Part shown: piece by piece, positions 44,249-55,524 of the stretch
Numbering within the stretch: the stretch's first letter is position 1
Layout: every line of letters begins with the position of its first letter
Source of the DNA: Chenopodium formosanum
Taxonomy: Eukaryota; Streptophyta; Magnoliopsida; Caryophyllales; Amaranthaceae
Direction: 5' to 3'
Length of the DNA stretch: 64,000 bases
Assembly (NCBI GenBank): GCA_024500155.1
Contig: CM044871.1
Span: 75,624,402 to 75,688,401 of the forward strand
The notes under the pieces: model-generated
Seen by the model: only the letters and a program-made list of their open reading frames with translations
Told to the model about the DNA's origin: nothing
Database searches by the model: none
Position numbers and translations under genes: made by a program

Positions 44249-44742
44249 TGGTTGAAAGTAGACTGGAGACGGATCTTGTGGAGATGACTGAGGTGGTTTC
44301 CTTGTACGCCTCTTTGGTACGAGAGGTTGTTGAGGTATGGACTCGAACCGTAACAATCTACCCTTGCTTCTTGCCCAAGCGCTGTGACACCGAAACAAAT
44401 ACACCTTTAATGACCACACTTAACCTTAACCTATCCGGATTAAAAAAAAGAAAAAGAAAAAAAAATTGAAGCTCTACTTATTGTTTTTTTTTTATTAAAA
44501 AAAAAAGAAAAACATGGGAGGATACCATCCGACATACTTCGAAAAAAAAAACGACACAAAAACGAGACTTCCCTAAAATACGGTCAAAAGTGGTGCACGA
44601 CTAAAAAAAGAAAAGTGTGTGGACATAACATGTGAGTGATTAGGTGAGGTTATAGACGCGTGTTTTGACCGTATAACTAGACACGACTCGATACTGGACA
44701 CAAAAATCGAGAAAAAAGACTGACGGGACACTTTCCTGGGCA

Positions 44743-44854
44743 CCGTGTCACGGTGCAGACTGGCGTGACACGGTTAAGACTTACCGTCAGACGGTAGCCT
44801 TTACCGTGTCACGGCACTGTTCACCGTGACATGGCAGAAAATGCCGTGACACGG
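44743..44854 (-). repeat. Phased palindrome array, B leader 2
   Basis: Six sites start at 44743, 44763, 44784, 44804, 44824 and 44844 (spacing 20-21). They include CCGTGTCACGG, CCGTCAGACGG and CCGTGACACGG forms. About 500 bp upstream of the gag ATG, as in A and D. Confidence 0.92.
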
Positions 44855-45372
44855 TGCGCAGTTCCAGGTCAGTTTTGTGATTTTTTTTAGATTTTAATCG
44901 ATTTTAAGTCCGTACTAATTACTATGTGAGAATAAAAAACCCTTGGTCATGGGTCAAACAAAAAAAGCAAACACATTAGGGTTAGCACCGAACAAACACA
45001 TAGCATTTAGGCACGATGATGTAAAAAAAGTTCGCAACCTAAAGTCAAGATTTATGTTCAACTATTGGTCAAACTTTGGGTGTCAAAAGGGTACCATGGT
45101 TAAGAGTTTGGACGCGTTAGCAAGGCAGCCTCCCTTGAGGGTGTATGCTAACGGGCGGCTCCGCGAGTTCGTGATGAAATCGAACTCGACCCCATGGTTT
45201 GGGTGGATTTAATAACTCGGATGAACCCTTATTGCCATGAGCGTTTTTGGGTTGATAGAGCTTAAATCCCCCGGGGCTAAGACGCATGTAGAACACATAC
45301 GATTTTTCAGAAAAATCGAAGGAAGTCGACTGTGAGAAAAGAAAATAGGTCACCGAACTGATTTTAGGACTG

Positions 45373-45403
45373 CCGTGACACGTCAGACTCTGCCGTGACA
45401 CGG
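45373..45403 (-). repeat. Palindrome pair, B leader 1
   Basis: Sites at 45373 and 45393, 20 bp apart. The second extends to the perfect 17-bp CTGCCGTGACACGGCAG. Confidence 0.88.
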
Positions 45404-45558
45404 CAGTCAGAAAATCTGACTGGTGCCCTATTTTCATTTGCGCGCAATCAAGTTATCCAATTTTTCCTACGGGAAAGACCTGAATGCGACGTTAAAACGT
45501 CTATGCAGATGCAAAAATGCCAAATTAATCACAGGAATATTTTTTCAAGAATCTTTCA

Positions 45559-45572
45559 AGTCTCATCCACTC
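45559..45572 (-). promoter_or_regulatory. Conserved leader 14-mer, element B
   Basis: GAGTGGATGAGACT on the minus strand, 49 nt downstream of the PBS. Same word as in A (7139-7152) and D (57975-57988). Confidence 0.65.
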
Positions 45573-45620
45573 ATCTTAATTAAATACCGATCACTCAAAT
45601 TAATAAATAATTAAGAATCC

Positions 45621-45638
45621 TCCCCAGTGGAGTCGCCA
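45621..45638 (-). other. Primer-binding site, element B
   Basis: Minus-strand TGGCGACTCCACTGGGGA, identical to element A's, three bases inside the 5' LTR end. Confidence 0.85.
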
Positions 45639-45641
45639 AAT

Positions 45642-47324
45642 TGTAGGCGTCGCTCGAAGTGCGCCTACGTTAAAAAGCAAGTTGTGAATATGCTTGGCAC
45701 TCATAGGAAGTGGGAATTGACATTATGATTAGGGACAAATAAAGTAGGGAGCCGCCAACAAGTTTTTAAGGAACTTGTAAACCGTTCACAGATCATATAA
45801 AGGCAACCACGAATAAGGGACAACGAAGGCAACAACGATTGACCCGTGAAGGTTACACCCCATTCATAATCCATAAGATTATTAACTCCATATGGTTCGG
45901 AACCACGAAAGGAGGACCGGGGATGATGGTACGAAGTGAGTCATGGAGTCACATTCGCCCGTATTGGCCTCTACTCGATTCTTATATTGAAAAGCATTCC
46001 TGTGATCTCAAAGGCATACAAACAATAATTCAATTCGCTCCAATCTATTATTTAACTAAATTGGTTCAAAATTAATGCACACATAATTCTAAAAATTTGG
46101 TGATCACTTGATTAAACAACAAGATTAAAAAGGAACCTAAACCGGTTGTCCAAATTATCTTATTAGGCGTGATTTTCAATTACATATTCCCATTAACATG
46201 CAATATGGTGATCAAAATAAATAATAGAATCAATATAAAAAACCAATTCAATCATAATTCTAACAACATAAAAAATCGTTAGAAAAATAACAATAATAAA
46301 AAGAGCATAATCCTTAGTTTGAATCTGTTTGTTTGCAACTACAAAATAATAAACGAGTTAGTAACTTCAAGGAAATAATAAAACAACAATTAAATTAAAT
46401 TAAATAAAATAAGGTTGATTTTGGGGCCAAACCCTCAAACGATTCTACCTTTCACACCTTGGCTTAAGGACAGAACCTCGAGTAAAATATGGACTCCTTT
46501 GAGTGCTTGAAGAAGGAATTTTGAAGTGAAAAGGGTAGGCTAGTGTTTAGGTTAAGAGCATAGAAGAGGGAAAATAAGAATAAAATAATTCTGGTTGCCC
46601 CGTTCATCAGAAATGAGGGGGTATTTATAGAGAAATGTGCTGAGGGAGCACACGGAACCCTAAAATGATAAAAACCCTAAAAAAGTATCCCGTGACACGG
46701 TCAGACTGTACCGTGACACGGTACAAGTTCCTGTGACACGGTCAATTTTAGAGTGTCGCGGGAAATTTTCAGAAAACGGAACGGAAAACGCGTTAAGGGT
46801 TTACGCGGAAAGGACACGGAACTCCCCGTGTCACGGCAGACCTCCCGTGTCACGGGAAGTCCCACCGTCAGACGGGAAGAGTTCCCGTGACACGGTCAAG
46901 CTTGACCGTGACACGGTCAGTTCCTGTCCACTTTTCCGTCTAAATTCATTTTTAACCCTAATTTCTTTCGGCTTTTTAAGTGCCGATTGATAATTTCGCG
47001 CTTTTTTCTGACTTTTATTATTCGGGCTAAAATAAGAAAGTAATAAAATAAAAATAAATATAATATTTGGGCCAAAAATAATAATAAAATAATAAAAGAA
47101 AAAGGTTTGGGCTTAAAATTAATTAACAAGTTTGGGCTAAAATTAAAACTATGCTTTTACCAAACACCGAGACTGATCCATGGACCTTTCAAAAATATGA
47201 ATTTAATAAAATACGATTTTTTTTAAGCACACTCGGGATTAAATATTTAACCTGACCAATAGCGGCGGTGAAAGGTTACTTATCATCGGGTTTGGTTTTG
47301 GGGAGACATTTTTAGGTGTCTACA
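45642..47324 (-). repeat. Element B 5' LTR (1683 bp)
   Basis: Near-identical to 29282-30985 by eye. The 21-bp length difference is fully explained by one missing palindrome unit. Palindrome sites start at about 46690, 46711, 46731 and 46752, and at 46826, 46845, 46865, 46885 and 46906. TATA at 46622-46629 (minus). Confidence 0.95.
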
Positions 47325-47329
47325 GAAAG

Positions 47330-47615
47330 CAATGAATTGGTGAGAGAGAAGTTTAGTAAAAGCTAGGGTTTAGTTATTGGAGACTCGAGAGTAAAAGAGG
47401 AACAAGTTTTGTGTTTTCCCCTAATTTGGTTTAAGTTTGCAGGCTACATGTGCTTATCACGTGGTTTGTACTTCTATTCTGGATGCTTTTTAAAGTCAAT
47501 AATATTCGAGGACGCTAAAAACCGTCGCAAAAACACGAGAATCAAAATTTTCACTAACGCCCTACTCACAGCGTCGAAAGCATAGCGTCAAGAATGAATG
47601 CATTTTGTAGTAGTG
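47330..47615. repeat. CACTA right subterminal region
   Basis: Continues the CACTA element after element B. Contains GGACGCTAAAAACCGTCGC and GCGTCGAAAGCATAGCGTC words matching the left subterminal zone, ending TAGTAGTG. Confidence 0.8.
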
Positions 47616-49405
47616 TCCATATTGGTTCTAAACCATGACTGGATATTTGGGGATGATGGATTGATGATACGAATCCAACCTAAAGAGATTGAACCCGCCT
47701 TAAATAGGCCTCTACTTTGTTCTTCTCATATTCATATGCGCTTTTTGATAAACATACAATCAATAAATTAATCCTAAACATATTTAATCTTTGTTGGTTA
47801 ATAATGCACAAACAAATCTATTACTGGTGATCACTTGAATTGAAATCACATTAGCCTAAATCATATTATTAATTATTCCCTCCATCCCTAAATTACATTC
47901 CTCTTTCTAGCATTTATTCCTCACATAATAGAGAGAAAGAGGAATGTGATTTAGGGACGAAGGGAGTATCTTATTAATCGTGATTTCAAATACGAATTCC
48001 CTTTTAACCTGCAAGAGGGGGCTTGTTCAAGCAATAACAATAATAATACCAAGCAGCATAATATTGATACCACAAATCATCATCATCCATTCATCATAAT
48101 AATATTCTCATCAAAGCATAATATTATTAGCAAGATCTTAGGCATGATACTAACAAGACTAATAACAAATCCTAACATGTCACTACACAATAAAAATCAA
48201 AGCTTTAATCCTAACGTGATACTAGGAATATATGTGATATTAGAAATATTAATTAATTCCCTAAACATGATACAATAAAGTATAAAAGCATCCTAACATG
48301 ATACTAGGAATTAATGAAATAATCTAAGCATTATTTTAAAGAAATAGAGCAATTGAGTTACTCACTTTGAAGCCTCGTACATCTTTCTATTAAAACAATA
48401 ACATGTTAGTAACTTCAATAAAAGTATTAAATCAAATAACTAAAATAATAATTAATTGAAATATAGATTTTGGAACCAAACCCTTAGTACTATCAACCTT
48501 TCAGGTCGAGGTCTAAGGCAACTTCGAGCTTGGTTAGGTGTATTGGTGTCTCGTGAAGGACGTATGGTGTATGTGTTTATGAAAAGGTTTAGAAAATCAA
48601 GAAAGAAAAAATAGCTTTAGGTGAGAAAATGAAGATTGATAATGATCGTGGATGATTGTGGCTTCCTTAAAAAAGGGAAAAATTGCCCCTATTCATAGAG
48701 AAAACTACCAAAAAAAATAATCAAAAAACGAGTAAAACATGTTTAATCGCGACGCGATGGATTTATCGCAGCGCGATGGATTTTATACGATAAGATTTCG
48801 TACGGAATCCGACTTCCAATAAAATTGGATTAACCAAAGTCCATACTTATCTTTATTAAACCAGATTTAAATCCTTTAAAAATACTTGTTTTATCAGATG
48901 TAAAATTTTTTATCATTATTTTTTCAAAATAAATAATAATTAATCCTAATTCCTCTAGAACTTAAAATAAACTTCTAGATAATTTTAGAAAATTAAGATA
49001 AATCCTAATGACTTTAGAAAGATAATTAAAATTATGAACCCTCCATATGATCATTGGGCCCACATATAAAGCTTGATTTAGGCCTAGTTTAGTATTTTGG
49101 CCATAACTTCTTCGTTATAATTCGAAATTGGGCTCATAGTATATCATTGAAAAGATATTTTTGAGCATAATCCAAATACACAATTATTGGACCTAGATTA
49201 CGAACCACGCTAAATTGGATTGGACGTTTTTCATAAATAGGACACGAAATGAATGATATGTATGATTTTTAGGTTGGAACTAACATTTTTAGAAAAAAGG
49301 AAAATTCACGAGACTCTTCAACATTTCACCTAACTCGATAATTAATGATGTGAAAAGTACTCATCATTAGTTTTGGTTTTTGGGGAGACCAATCAGGTGT
49401 CTACA
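47616..49405 (-). repeat. Element D 3' LTR, right fragment
   Basis: Resumes with the TCC duplication and matches D's 5' LTR from about 58240. It ends GGTGTCTACA at 49405. Palindromes TCGCGACGCGA (48747-48757) and TCGCAGCGCGA (48766-48776) are 19 bp apart. Contains a 91-bp MITE (47876-47966). Confidence 0.85.
47876..47966. mobile_element. Stowaway-like MITE (91 bp)
   Basis: Terminal inverted repeats of about 32 bp (TTCCCTCCATCCCTAAAT… and the inverse of …ATTTAGGGACGAAGGGAG) flanked by TA on both sides. The matching place in D's 5' LTR (about 58497-58512, TTAATTATCTTAT) lacks it, so an empty site is preserved. Too small to code; would need a mariner-type transposase. Confidence 0.9.
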
Positions 49406-50228
49406 ATAGTCTTCTCTCTCTTTTATGAATTGTCCATTGAGAGTGAGAGGGTAGTGATCAATGGGTTGCTTTTTTCTAAGTGCGATTTGTTCTTCGTGCA
49501 TTGGTTCTTTCTTGGGCTTGATTAAGATCTTCTAGAGTTGGTTCAAAATTAAGTCCAAAAGTATCTAATTTAGATAGGCCAGGTAGTCCCATTTGTTTAG
49601 CTATCTGTTTCTTCTTTCCTAGAGTCATTCCAGGAAAATGCCCTTGTCTTTTAAGGATAGCGTTAACTACAAGATTTGAATGGAGGTTGTAGTCAAGAGG
49701 GGTATTTTCATCTTCCTTGATTAAAGAGACCTCTTTGGCAATAAAGCTCCATAAATCTTCATCATTCTTATCGTGCTCCACATTAATGATTTGTTTATCA
49801 ACCACTTTGATTCTCATAGGAGAAGCACCGATTGTGATAGGAATTCCTCCAACTATAGCCTCGACTTGTTGATGGAGAGATGAAGGGATGTCCTTTTGAT
49901 CATCAATCCAAAGTCGTCCAAAAAATAAGTTGAATGAAGCCTTAATATCTACTACTTGAAAAGTAGTGATATGTTCAAAGACTAATGCGGTAATGTTCAT
50001 GGTGATGGTTTCAAGGGCTTAGCGACGACTATTGTCATAGGCCCTAATACCTTTTATGGATGGAGACAAGTCTTCATATTTTATTCCCAACATTCTTGCA
50101 GTTCGAAGTGGGTATACATTAATTGATGAATCATTGTCCACAAGTGTCATTGACACATTCATTCTTTTACAAACTACCATGAGGTTCAAGGCTTTGTTGT
50201 GTTTATCACCTTCCGAGGGTAAACCCTT
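49406..50228 (-). pseudogene. Protease region of element D, truncated by LTR
   Basis: Homologous to B's protease. The active-site region reads LVDNDSSIN, and FQVVDIKASFNLFFGR follows. A stop falls near 50020 (ARR*-like), then an open stretch 49476-50000, then a stop near 49476. The homology (HYPLTLNGQFIKERED) runs straight into the 3' LTR at 49405. Everything downstream (RT to integrase, trailer, PPT) is deleted. Confidence 0.82.
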
Positions 50229-50229
50229 A

Positions 50230-51119
50230 TCAGAAAAAGGTAATTAAATTGATGGGAGTAGAGAGATCACTTATAAGGAAGTTGGCCAAACCCTTTGGAG
50301 TTGTCTCAAAATCTATCCCTACCTTTGCTAGAGCATCCATTACTGCGACTCCGTGTTCATGGGACGAAGCTAGAAGCTTCCACACATTCATCTCAACTTT
50401 AGTTTTCTTGAGTTGCTTGACAATATCATTGGGACGTCGAAATTTGTTGAGTAGTAGGGATAGGTACATTTGTGACTGGGGGTTGCACCCTTCGAGACCT
50501 TGTAAGGACAGTGATTGGGGAGTTTTCTTCCACATCCTAAATTTCATCAACTAGGTAAAGCGTATCTAATGGTGGATCTTCCATATCTTTGTGATAGACG
50601 TCCTCGTCATCACTATCCCAAATCCCATTAAAACAGACATCTTTGTCCAAGACATCCTTTATTTTTTGGGTAAGCTTTATTCCATTATATCTATGAATCC
50701 TTGAATATATAAGATCCTTAAACTTATTGAAGCAATTTTCTATTGTGTGTCCTCCAGATTGATGATATTTACAATAATATATAGTCATCCTTTTGAGGGA
50801 CTCAAATGGTCTTGGCTCGAGAGGTTTGATCTTCCCCTTCTCGAAGAGCATATTGAACATACTTTCATAAGAGGTACTAATAAGTGTATTAAATTTTTCA
50901 TTCCTCCTTATTGGTGGTGTGACTACGTTGAAGGTGAATGGTTTCCTCTCAACAGAGTTTGAAGAAGAAGCATGATTTTTTTTTTCAAGGACACGTTTAT
51001 TTTCGACCTCCTCTCTTTTCTTGCGGAGAGTTTCAAGTTCAAGCCTTATATCCTCTAATGTGTTGATAAGGGCACATATTTCTCCTCTAGTGGCAGCTTG
51101 TTCACCAATAGTCAAGGGT
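50230..51119 (-). pseudogene. gag: Gag C-terminus with second zinc-knuckle module, element D
   Basis: The frame 50537-51119 has a coiled coil (LEDIRLELETLRKKREEVEN) and then a module with the knuckle CKYHQSGGHTIENC (CX2HX4HX4C). An acidic WDSDDEDVYHKDM stretch follows, as in B. The frame 50230-50550 continues with the WKLLASSHEHG linker. D's gag is interrupted at 51119/55525 by solo LTR J. Confidence 0.82.
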
Positions 51120-51422
51120 CTGGAAGTAATACCCCGTATTTTTTAAATGTATTTTTTAATTAATTAATTAATTAGTATTCTCTTAAAAGGGTATTTTAGT
51201 AATTTATTTTACTATTTGAATTTGGAGCCAAAATTATATTTAAATTTTGGCGCCAAAAGTATTTAAAAAATCAATTATTTTTGAATTTTGGATAAGATTT
51301 ATTATCCATTTTTTTTTATTTTAAAAACAAGATTATTTATATATATATTTCAGATATTTTAATTAAGCAAAAATTATATTTTCCTATTTATTTAAAAGGG
51401 CCAAAAATCCTTAATTAGCTAG

Positions 51423-52718
51423 TGTAGACACCCATTTGTGTCTCCCTAAAACCAAACCCGGTGATGAGTACCTTTCGTGTCGAATCATAATCGAAAGAAG
51501 TGAAAGTGTGGAAAGTCTAGTGTTGCGGATAGTTTTAATTTCTTTTCTTTTCTCTGTTTTTGAAAACCTATTTTAAGAAAACAGTCAATCCAGTTTGTTT
51601 GGTCCATAATAAGGGTTCAATAGTGGTGTAGTTGGATTGGGCTTGAAAAGAGTTTTCCAACGATATATTATAAGCCTTATTCCGATGAATAATGAGGAAG
51701 TTATGACCAAATTACTAAACTGGGCCCGGTTTGAGCCTTATATGCGGCCCAATGATCTAGAGGAAGGCCTAATATGGATTTATCATTCCTAATGCAATTA
51801 GGAATGGTTTTAGTCTTCTAGATTCTTCTAGAAGGTTCTTTTCCTTCCTAATTAAATTAGGATTGATAAATTGACTTTTGTTGACTTTTTGGAGTTTTAA
51901 TTAGAATAAAAGAGTGTTTTTAAGGAAAATATTATTTTGTCCTATTGTACGGTTAAATTTTATCTGAATTTAGAAAACGCGTGAAAGAATTAATTAGCGC
52001 CTAACGCCAGACTTTAGCGTCTGGCCCTAAGCCTGGCGCCTGGCGCTAACTTGTTTTTTCCTCGTCGAAACTCTGATTTGTTTTTCTATCTTTATGGCTT
52101 ATTTTCTCTATAAATAGCCTCCTAAAATCTCCGTTTTTCATCACCAATTATTATCAATTCTTATGCTCTCTAATTCTCTTCTCTCTCGAAGCTAAAGCTA
52201 ATTCTCTCTCTCTCTTTTTTCTAAACCAACCTTTTTATACAAAATTCCGCATTCACAAGATCTAGAAACACCTAGCCAAATTCGAAGTTGCCTTTGCCCT
52301 AGACGTGAAAGGTTTTAATTTATGAGGGTTCGGTCCCAAATCTCTATTTCAATTATTTAATTTAATTGTTTGTTTTATATTTTCCTTGAAGCTACTAACG
52401 CGTGTATTTTGTTATTAGAAAGAGGCACGAGGCATCCAAGTAAGTGCTTTAATGGATTTATTGTTATTATGATATAGAAATCATGCTTAGATTGTTCTTT
52501 TGATTACTAGTATCATGTTAGGATGTTTTATTGCTTCCTAGTATCATGTTTAGGGTAAAGAATAAGTTCCTTAAATCAAGTATGATTGCTATGATGCTTC
52601 CTATTTTCTTTCCTAATAGCATGTTAGTATCATGTTAGGGCTAAAGCTTTGATCTTTGATGTATAGTGACATGCTAGGGTTTGTATTAATCTTATTAGTA
52701 TCATGCCTAGGATCTTGC

Positions 52719-52800
<82 letters not shown>

Positions 52801-53340
52801 ATTGTTATATTAATTATTGTTTTGATTATTATTATGTTGCTTGATATTTATCTTTAATGCTTGATCACACCTTTTATGCATGTTTAAAGGGAATTTGTAC
52901 TTGTAATCACGCTTAATAAGATAATTAATTATCTTGTTTAGGGCTAATGTGATTATAATTTAAGTGATCGCCAATAATAGTTTTATTTGTGCATTAATAT
53001 TCAACCAACATAGATTAAACAGGTTTAGGGTTAACCTATTGATTGCATGTTAGTCAGAAAGCGCACATGAATACGATCAAAATAAAGTAGAGGCCTATTA
53101 TTAAGGCAGGTTCAATTTCTTTTAGGTTGGATTTGTACCTTCATCCCCGAACTACCAGTCATGGTTCAAGATCTATTGGAGTAAACGATCTCCTGGATCG
53201 TTAAGGGGTGTGACCTTCACCTCGTGAACGGTTTACAAGTTCCTAAAACTTGTTGTCGACTTTTTTGCTCTATCTTCTTTCCCTTTGGACGCCACCGTAC
53301 TTTATTGTATGATCACAGAGGGGTTCAAGTTTGAGATAAG
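51423..53340 (+). mobile_element. Solo LTR E (A-like family) nested in J
   Basis: Starts TGTAGACACCCATTTG. GCTAG lies on both sides (51418-51422 and 53341-53345) as a perfect 5-bp duplication. The 3' end reads TTTGAGATAAG rather than the usual CCCTACA, so its terminus is altered or shortened by about 20 bp. Array centres at 52002, 52022 and 52041 (spacing 20, 19), then a decayed site about 27 bp on. TATA at 52109-52116. The coding frame at 52656-52844 is poly-Tyr from (TTA)n, not a gene. Confidence 0.87.
52719..52799. repeat. (TTA)27 microsatellite in LTR E
   Basis: About 81 bp of TTA repeats, at the place where A's LTR has its ATT/ATG-rich tract. Confidence 0.95.
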
Positions 53341-55487
53341 GCTAGTAATTTTAAATTTTCTAAATGTAGAAAATCTAATTTTTCTTGGTTAATTAAGTTA
53401 GTTTAATTTGCTATTTTGTAATTAATTATTTTCTACAAAATATATTTTTTACACAATCAGTTTTATTTCTTTAAAACTTGAAAAATATTTTCCTAAATAT
53501 CTAAAAGGAGGTTTGAAAATATGAGCTTAAGAAAAACTCAAATTTCGGCCACCATATAATATTTTGAGCAAAATTATTTTGTTAATTTTTGCATTTTAAC
53601 TATTTCCCTTAAATCTATTATTGTCCTAAATTTTATTTCTCCATCCCCTAAATATTTGATCATCTTATTTTCCTACCTTATATCTTCCTTGAGTATTCTC
53701 CAAGTAATCTCTTTTGACATATTATTTTTCGTGACAACAGACTTTCTTTAATTGTATTATTCTTAATCACTTCAATATCAAAACTTTCCATATTTTTTTT
53801 ATTCTCTTCTCCGAGAAATTCCTTATTTCTTTTTACCATATAATTCTTCCTACATTCTCCTACTATAATTCTTTCATTCATGAGCCTATAAATACCCCAT
53901 CATATCCCTCATATTCTTCACACCAAAACCCAATTCTCTTCTTCGCTCTTATTCTTCTTTTCCCTAAACCTTTTCATACTTTTCTTTCTACTCTTTTCAT
54001 ACATAGTCAGCCCGCACACATTGAAATCCTATTTTCGGACACTTCTAGTCGGTTTTTGGGGTTTTGATGTTTCACAAAAGATTGTTCCTCTCAAAAAATC
54101 ATTGAGGTTAGGCTCAATAATCACCCAATTCGGAGTTATATTGAAGGAGTTATGGCCTCTGCAAATTCTACCTATTCTTTCTAACGAAAATTCAATTATC
54201 TTTAATCCTATTCTTTTTATCTTCTTCATGGTTAGTTTTATAAAATAAAAATACCTATTTTAAAGCTATAATTTTATATTAAAGTATTATTTTAAAAGAG
54301 TTTTATAGTCCATGCACATTAGATTTGAGTTTATGTTGTAATAACCTTATGGTTATGTTATTTGCAAGATGTATTCGTAATTGAACTTTGAAAGTGCGAA
54401 GTGTTGATTGATATTCAAAATCAAGGTACGTTTAGGTGGCTAGATACCTTCGAAAGTGATTGGTTTGAATAACATGTTTTGAATTATTTTATGATGATTG
54501 AATTAAATTGATTTGAATTATGATTTATGAAATAAATGATGTTTGGAGATATTGATTTTAATATTTGTTTTAATAAAAGTATTTTGAATGATCGATTTTT
54601 AAATCGTGTTTTGAATGGTTTGAATTAATTTATTATGTTTAAATAAAGGAATTGATTTAAAAAGTTTGTTGAATTAAATAATAGGATTTTCAAAGGAAGA
54701 GTTATTGATTTTGAAAAGTTAGTAATATGATATTTTATTCTCAAGTATTTTAGTAAAAGGTTGATTTTGAAAGCATTAATTGGATGAAAAGGAATTTTGA
54801 TTTAACCTATTATAAAGGTTTATTTTATTTAAGGAGGAATTATTGAATTATTATTGAATTACAACTTTACAAGCATGTTAGTAATCCCACTATGCGAATT
54901 TGGTTTGATAAGGCCTTGGACTTTATATGACCGAGTCTTTTCTCAAGAATAGCCTTGAAATAGTAGGAGACTAGCTCGAGGGGTGTGCACACTTGGGTGA
55001 GGAATTGGTTTTAAAAGAGGAATTTGTTTTATTATTTATTCTATTGAAATAGTGGATTATTGGTATTGGTTTCAAATTATGAAATTTGGAATTATTGGAT
55101 TAATTATTGGAATTGGTTTTAAAAGCATGTTTGCATATAATATTGAGATTTACATTATCATGCACTTATCATACTTAGCAAATTTTGCTAATCCGTGTTT
55201 CCTATTTGTTTTAGTTCGCCCTGTTTACCATAATGGTAAGCAGTGTTGACTATTTTTAGGTGGAGTCATGAATGAGCATATGGGAGTCCCGGGATTTGCT
55301 TTACCTAGTTTAGGAATGTTAGTCTCTCCTTTATTTTGAATACTCATAATAACGTTAAATATTAATAGAAGAAAGTTGAGTTTTCCGCTGCAAGTTATGT
55401 TATTGAGTTAAGTATTTGAGAAGCCTTGCGTAATCACGCAGCGGTAACACTCCTAAGTCTATCTCTACAGTAATTATACGTATTATA
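53341..55487 (+). repeat. Solo LTR J, right part, non-coding
   Basis: AT-rich LTR sequence with TATA at 53887 and a CT-rich start region. Small frames (53678, 54021, 55052) are incidental. Confidence 0.7.
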
Positions 55488-55524
55488 CTAGTACTTATGT
55501 AGAGGTAGATTTGGGGGTGTTACA

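Larger units (their letters stand above)
44249..45617 (-). other. Element B leader
   Basis: Runs from PBS to gag. It includes arrays at 45373-45403 and 44743-44854, the 14-mer at 45559-45572, and a block at 45110-45300 related to D and A leaders. A candidate donor (GTAGGAAA, minus, about 45465) and acceptor (GTGTCACAG, about 44365-44373) would remove both arrays. The plus frame 44943-45212 is unsupported. Confidence 0.55.
29282..47324 (-). mobile_element. Element B: full-length Tat-lineage retrotransposon with antisense genes
   Basis: LTRs at 45642-47324 (5') and 29282-30985 (3') and a perfect 5-bp target duplication GAAAG (29277-29281, 47325-47329). The element is 18.0 kb. It has PBS and PPT, gag, protease, RT, RNase H, a second archaeal-type RNase H and integrase on the minus strand. 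Two extra genes lie antisense between pol and the 3' LTR. The dual RNase H and antisense extra ORFs are characteristic of Tat elements. All coding parts carry stops or frameshifts, so this copy is inactive. It sits inside the CACTA element, making it one of the youngest insertions. Confidence 0.95.
25849..47615. mobile_element. Non-autonomous CACTA (En/Spm-like) transposon
   Basis: The left end CACCACTAGAAATTCC and the reverse complement of the right end CACTACTACAAAATGC form a typical CACTA terminus. A perfect 3-bp target duplication TCC flanks it (25846-25848 and 47616-47618). Subterminal zones (25865-26205 and 47500-47600) are full of GACGCTTTTT / GCGAC words in both orientations, as expected for transposase binding. 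Subtracting nested element B leaves about 3.7 kb with no recognisable transposase, so it depends on an autonomous partner. It is inserted in D's 3' LTR. Confidence 0.87.
51125..55524 (+). mobile_element. Solo LTR J (different gypsy-like family)
   Basis: Left end AGTAATACCCCG (from TGTAATACCCCG) and right end GGGGGTGTTACA, with target duplication CTGGA (51120-51124) / CTAGA (55525-55529), one mismatch. About 2.48 kb once nested LTR E is removed. TATA box at 53887-53894 in plus orientation, followed by a CT-rich leader. No internal region. TGTAACACCCC…GTGTTACA ends are common in Ty3/gypsy LTRs; the lineage is not assigned. The joint cleanly splits D's gag. Confidence 0.8.

Noticed and set aside
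30330..46916. CRISPR-like array
   Set aside because: Regularly spaced repeats, but the unit is an 11-bp palindrome with 9-10 bp spacers in a plant retrotransposon; far too short for a CRISPR array and no cas genes.
52656..52844. Poly-tyrosine ORF
   Set aside because: Translation of the (TTA)n microsatellite inside a solo LTR.
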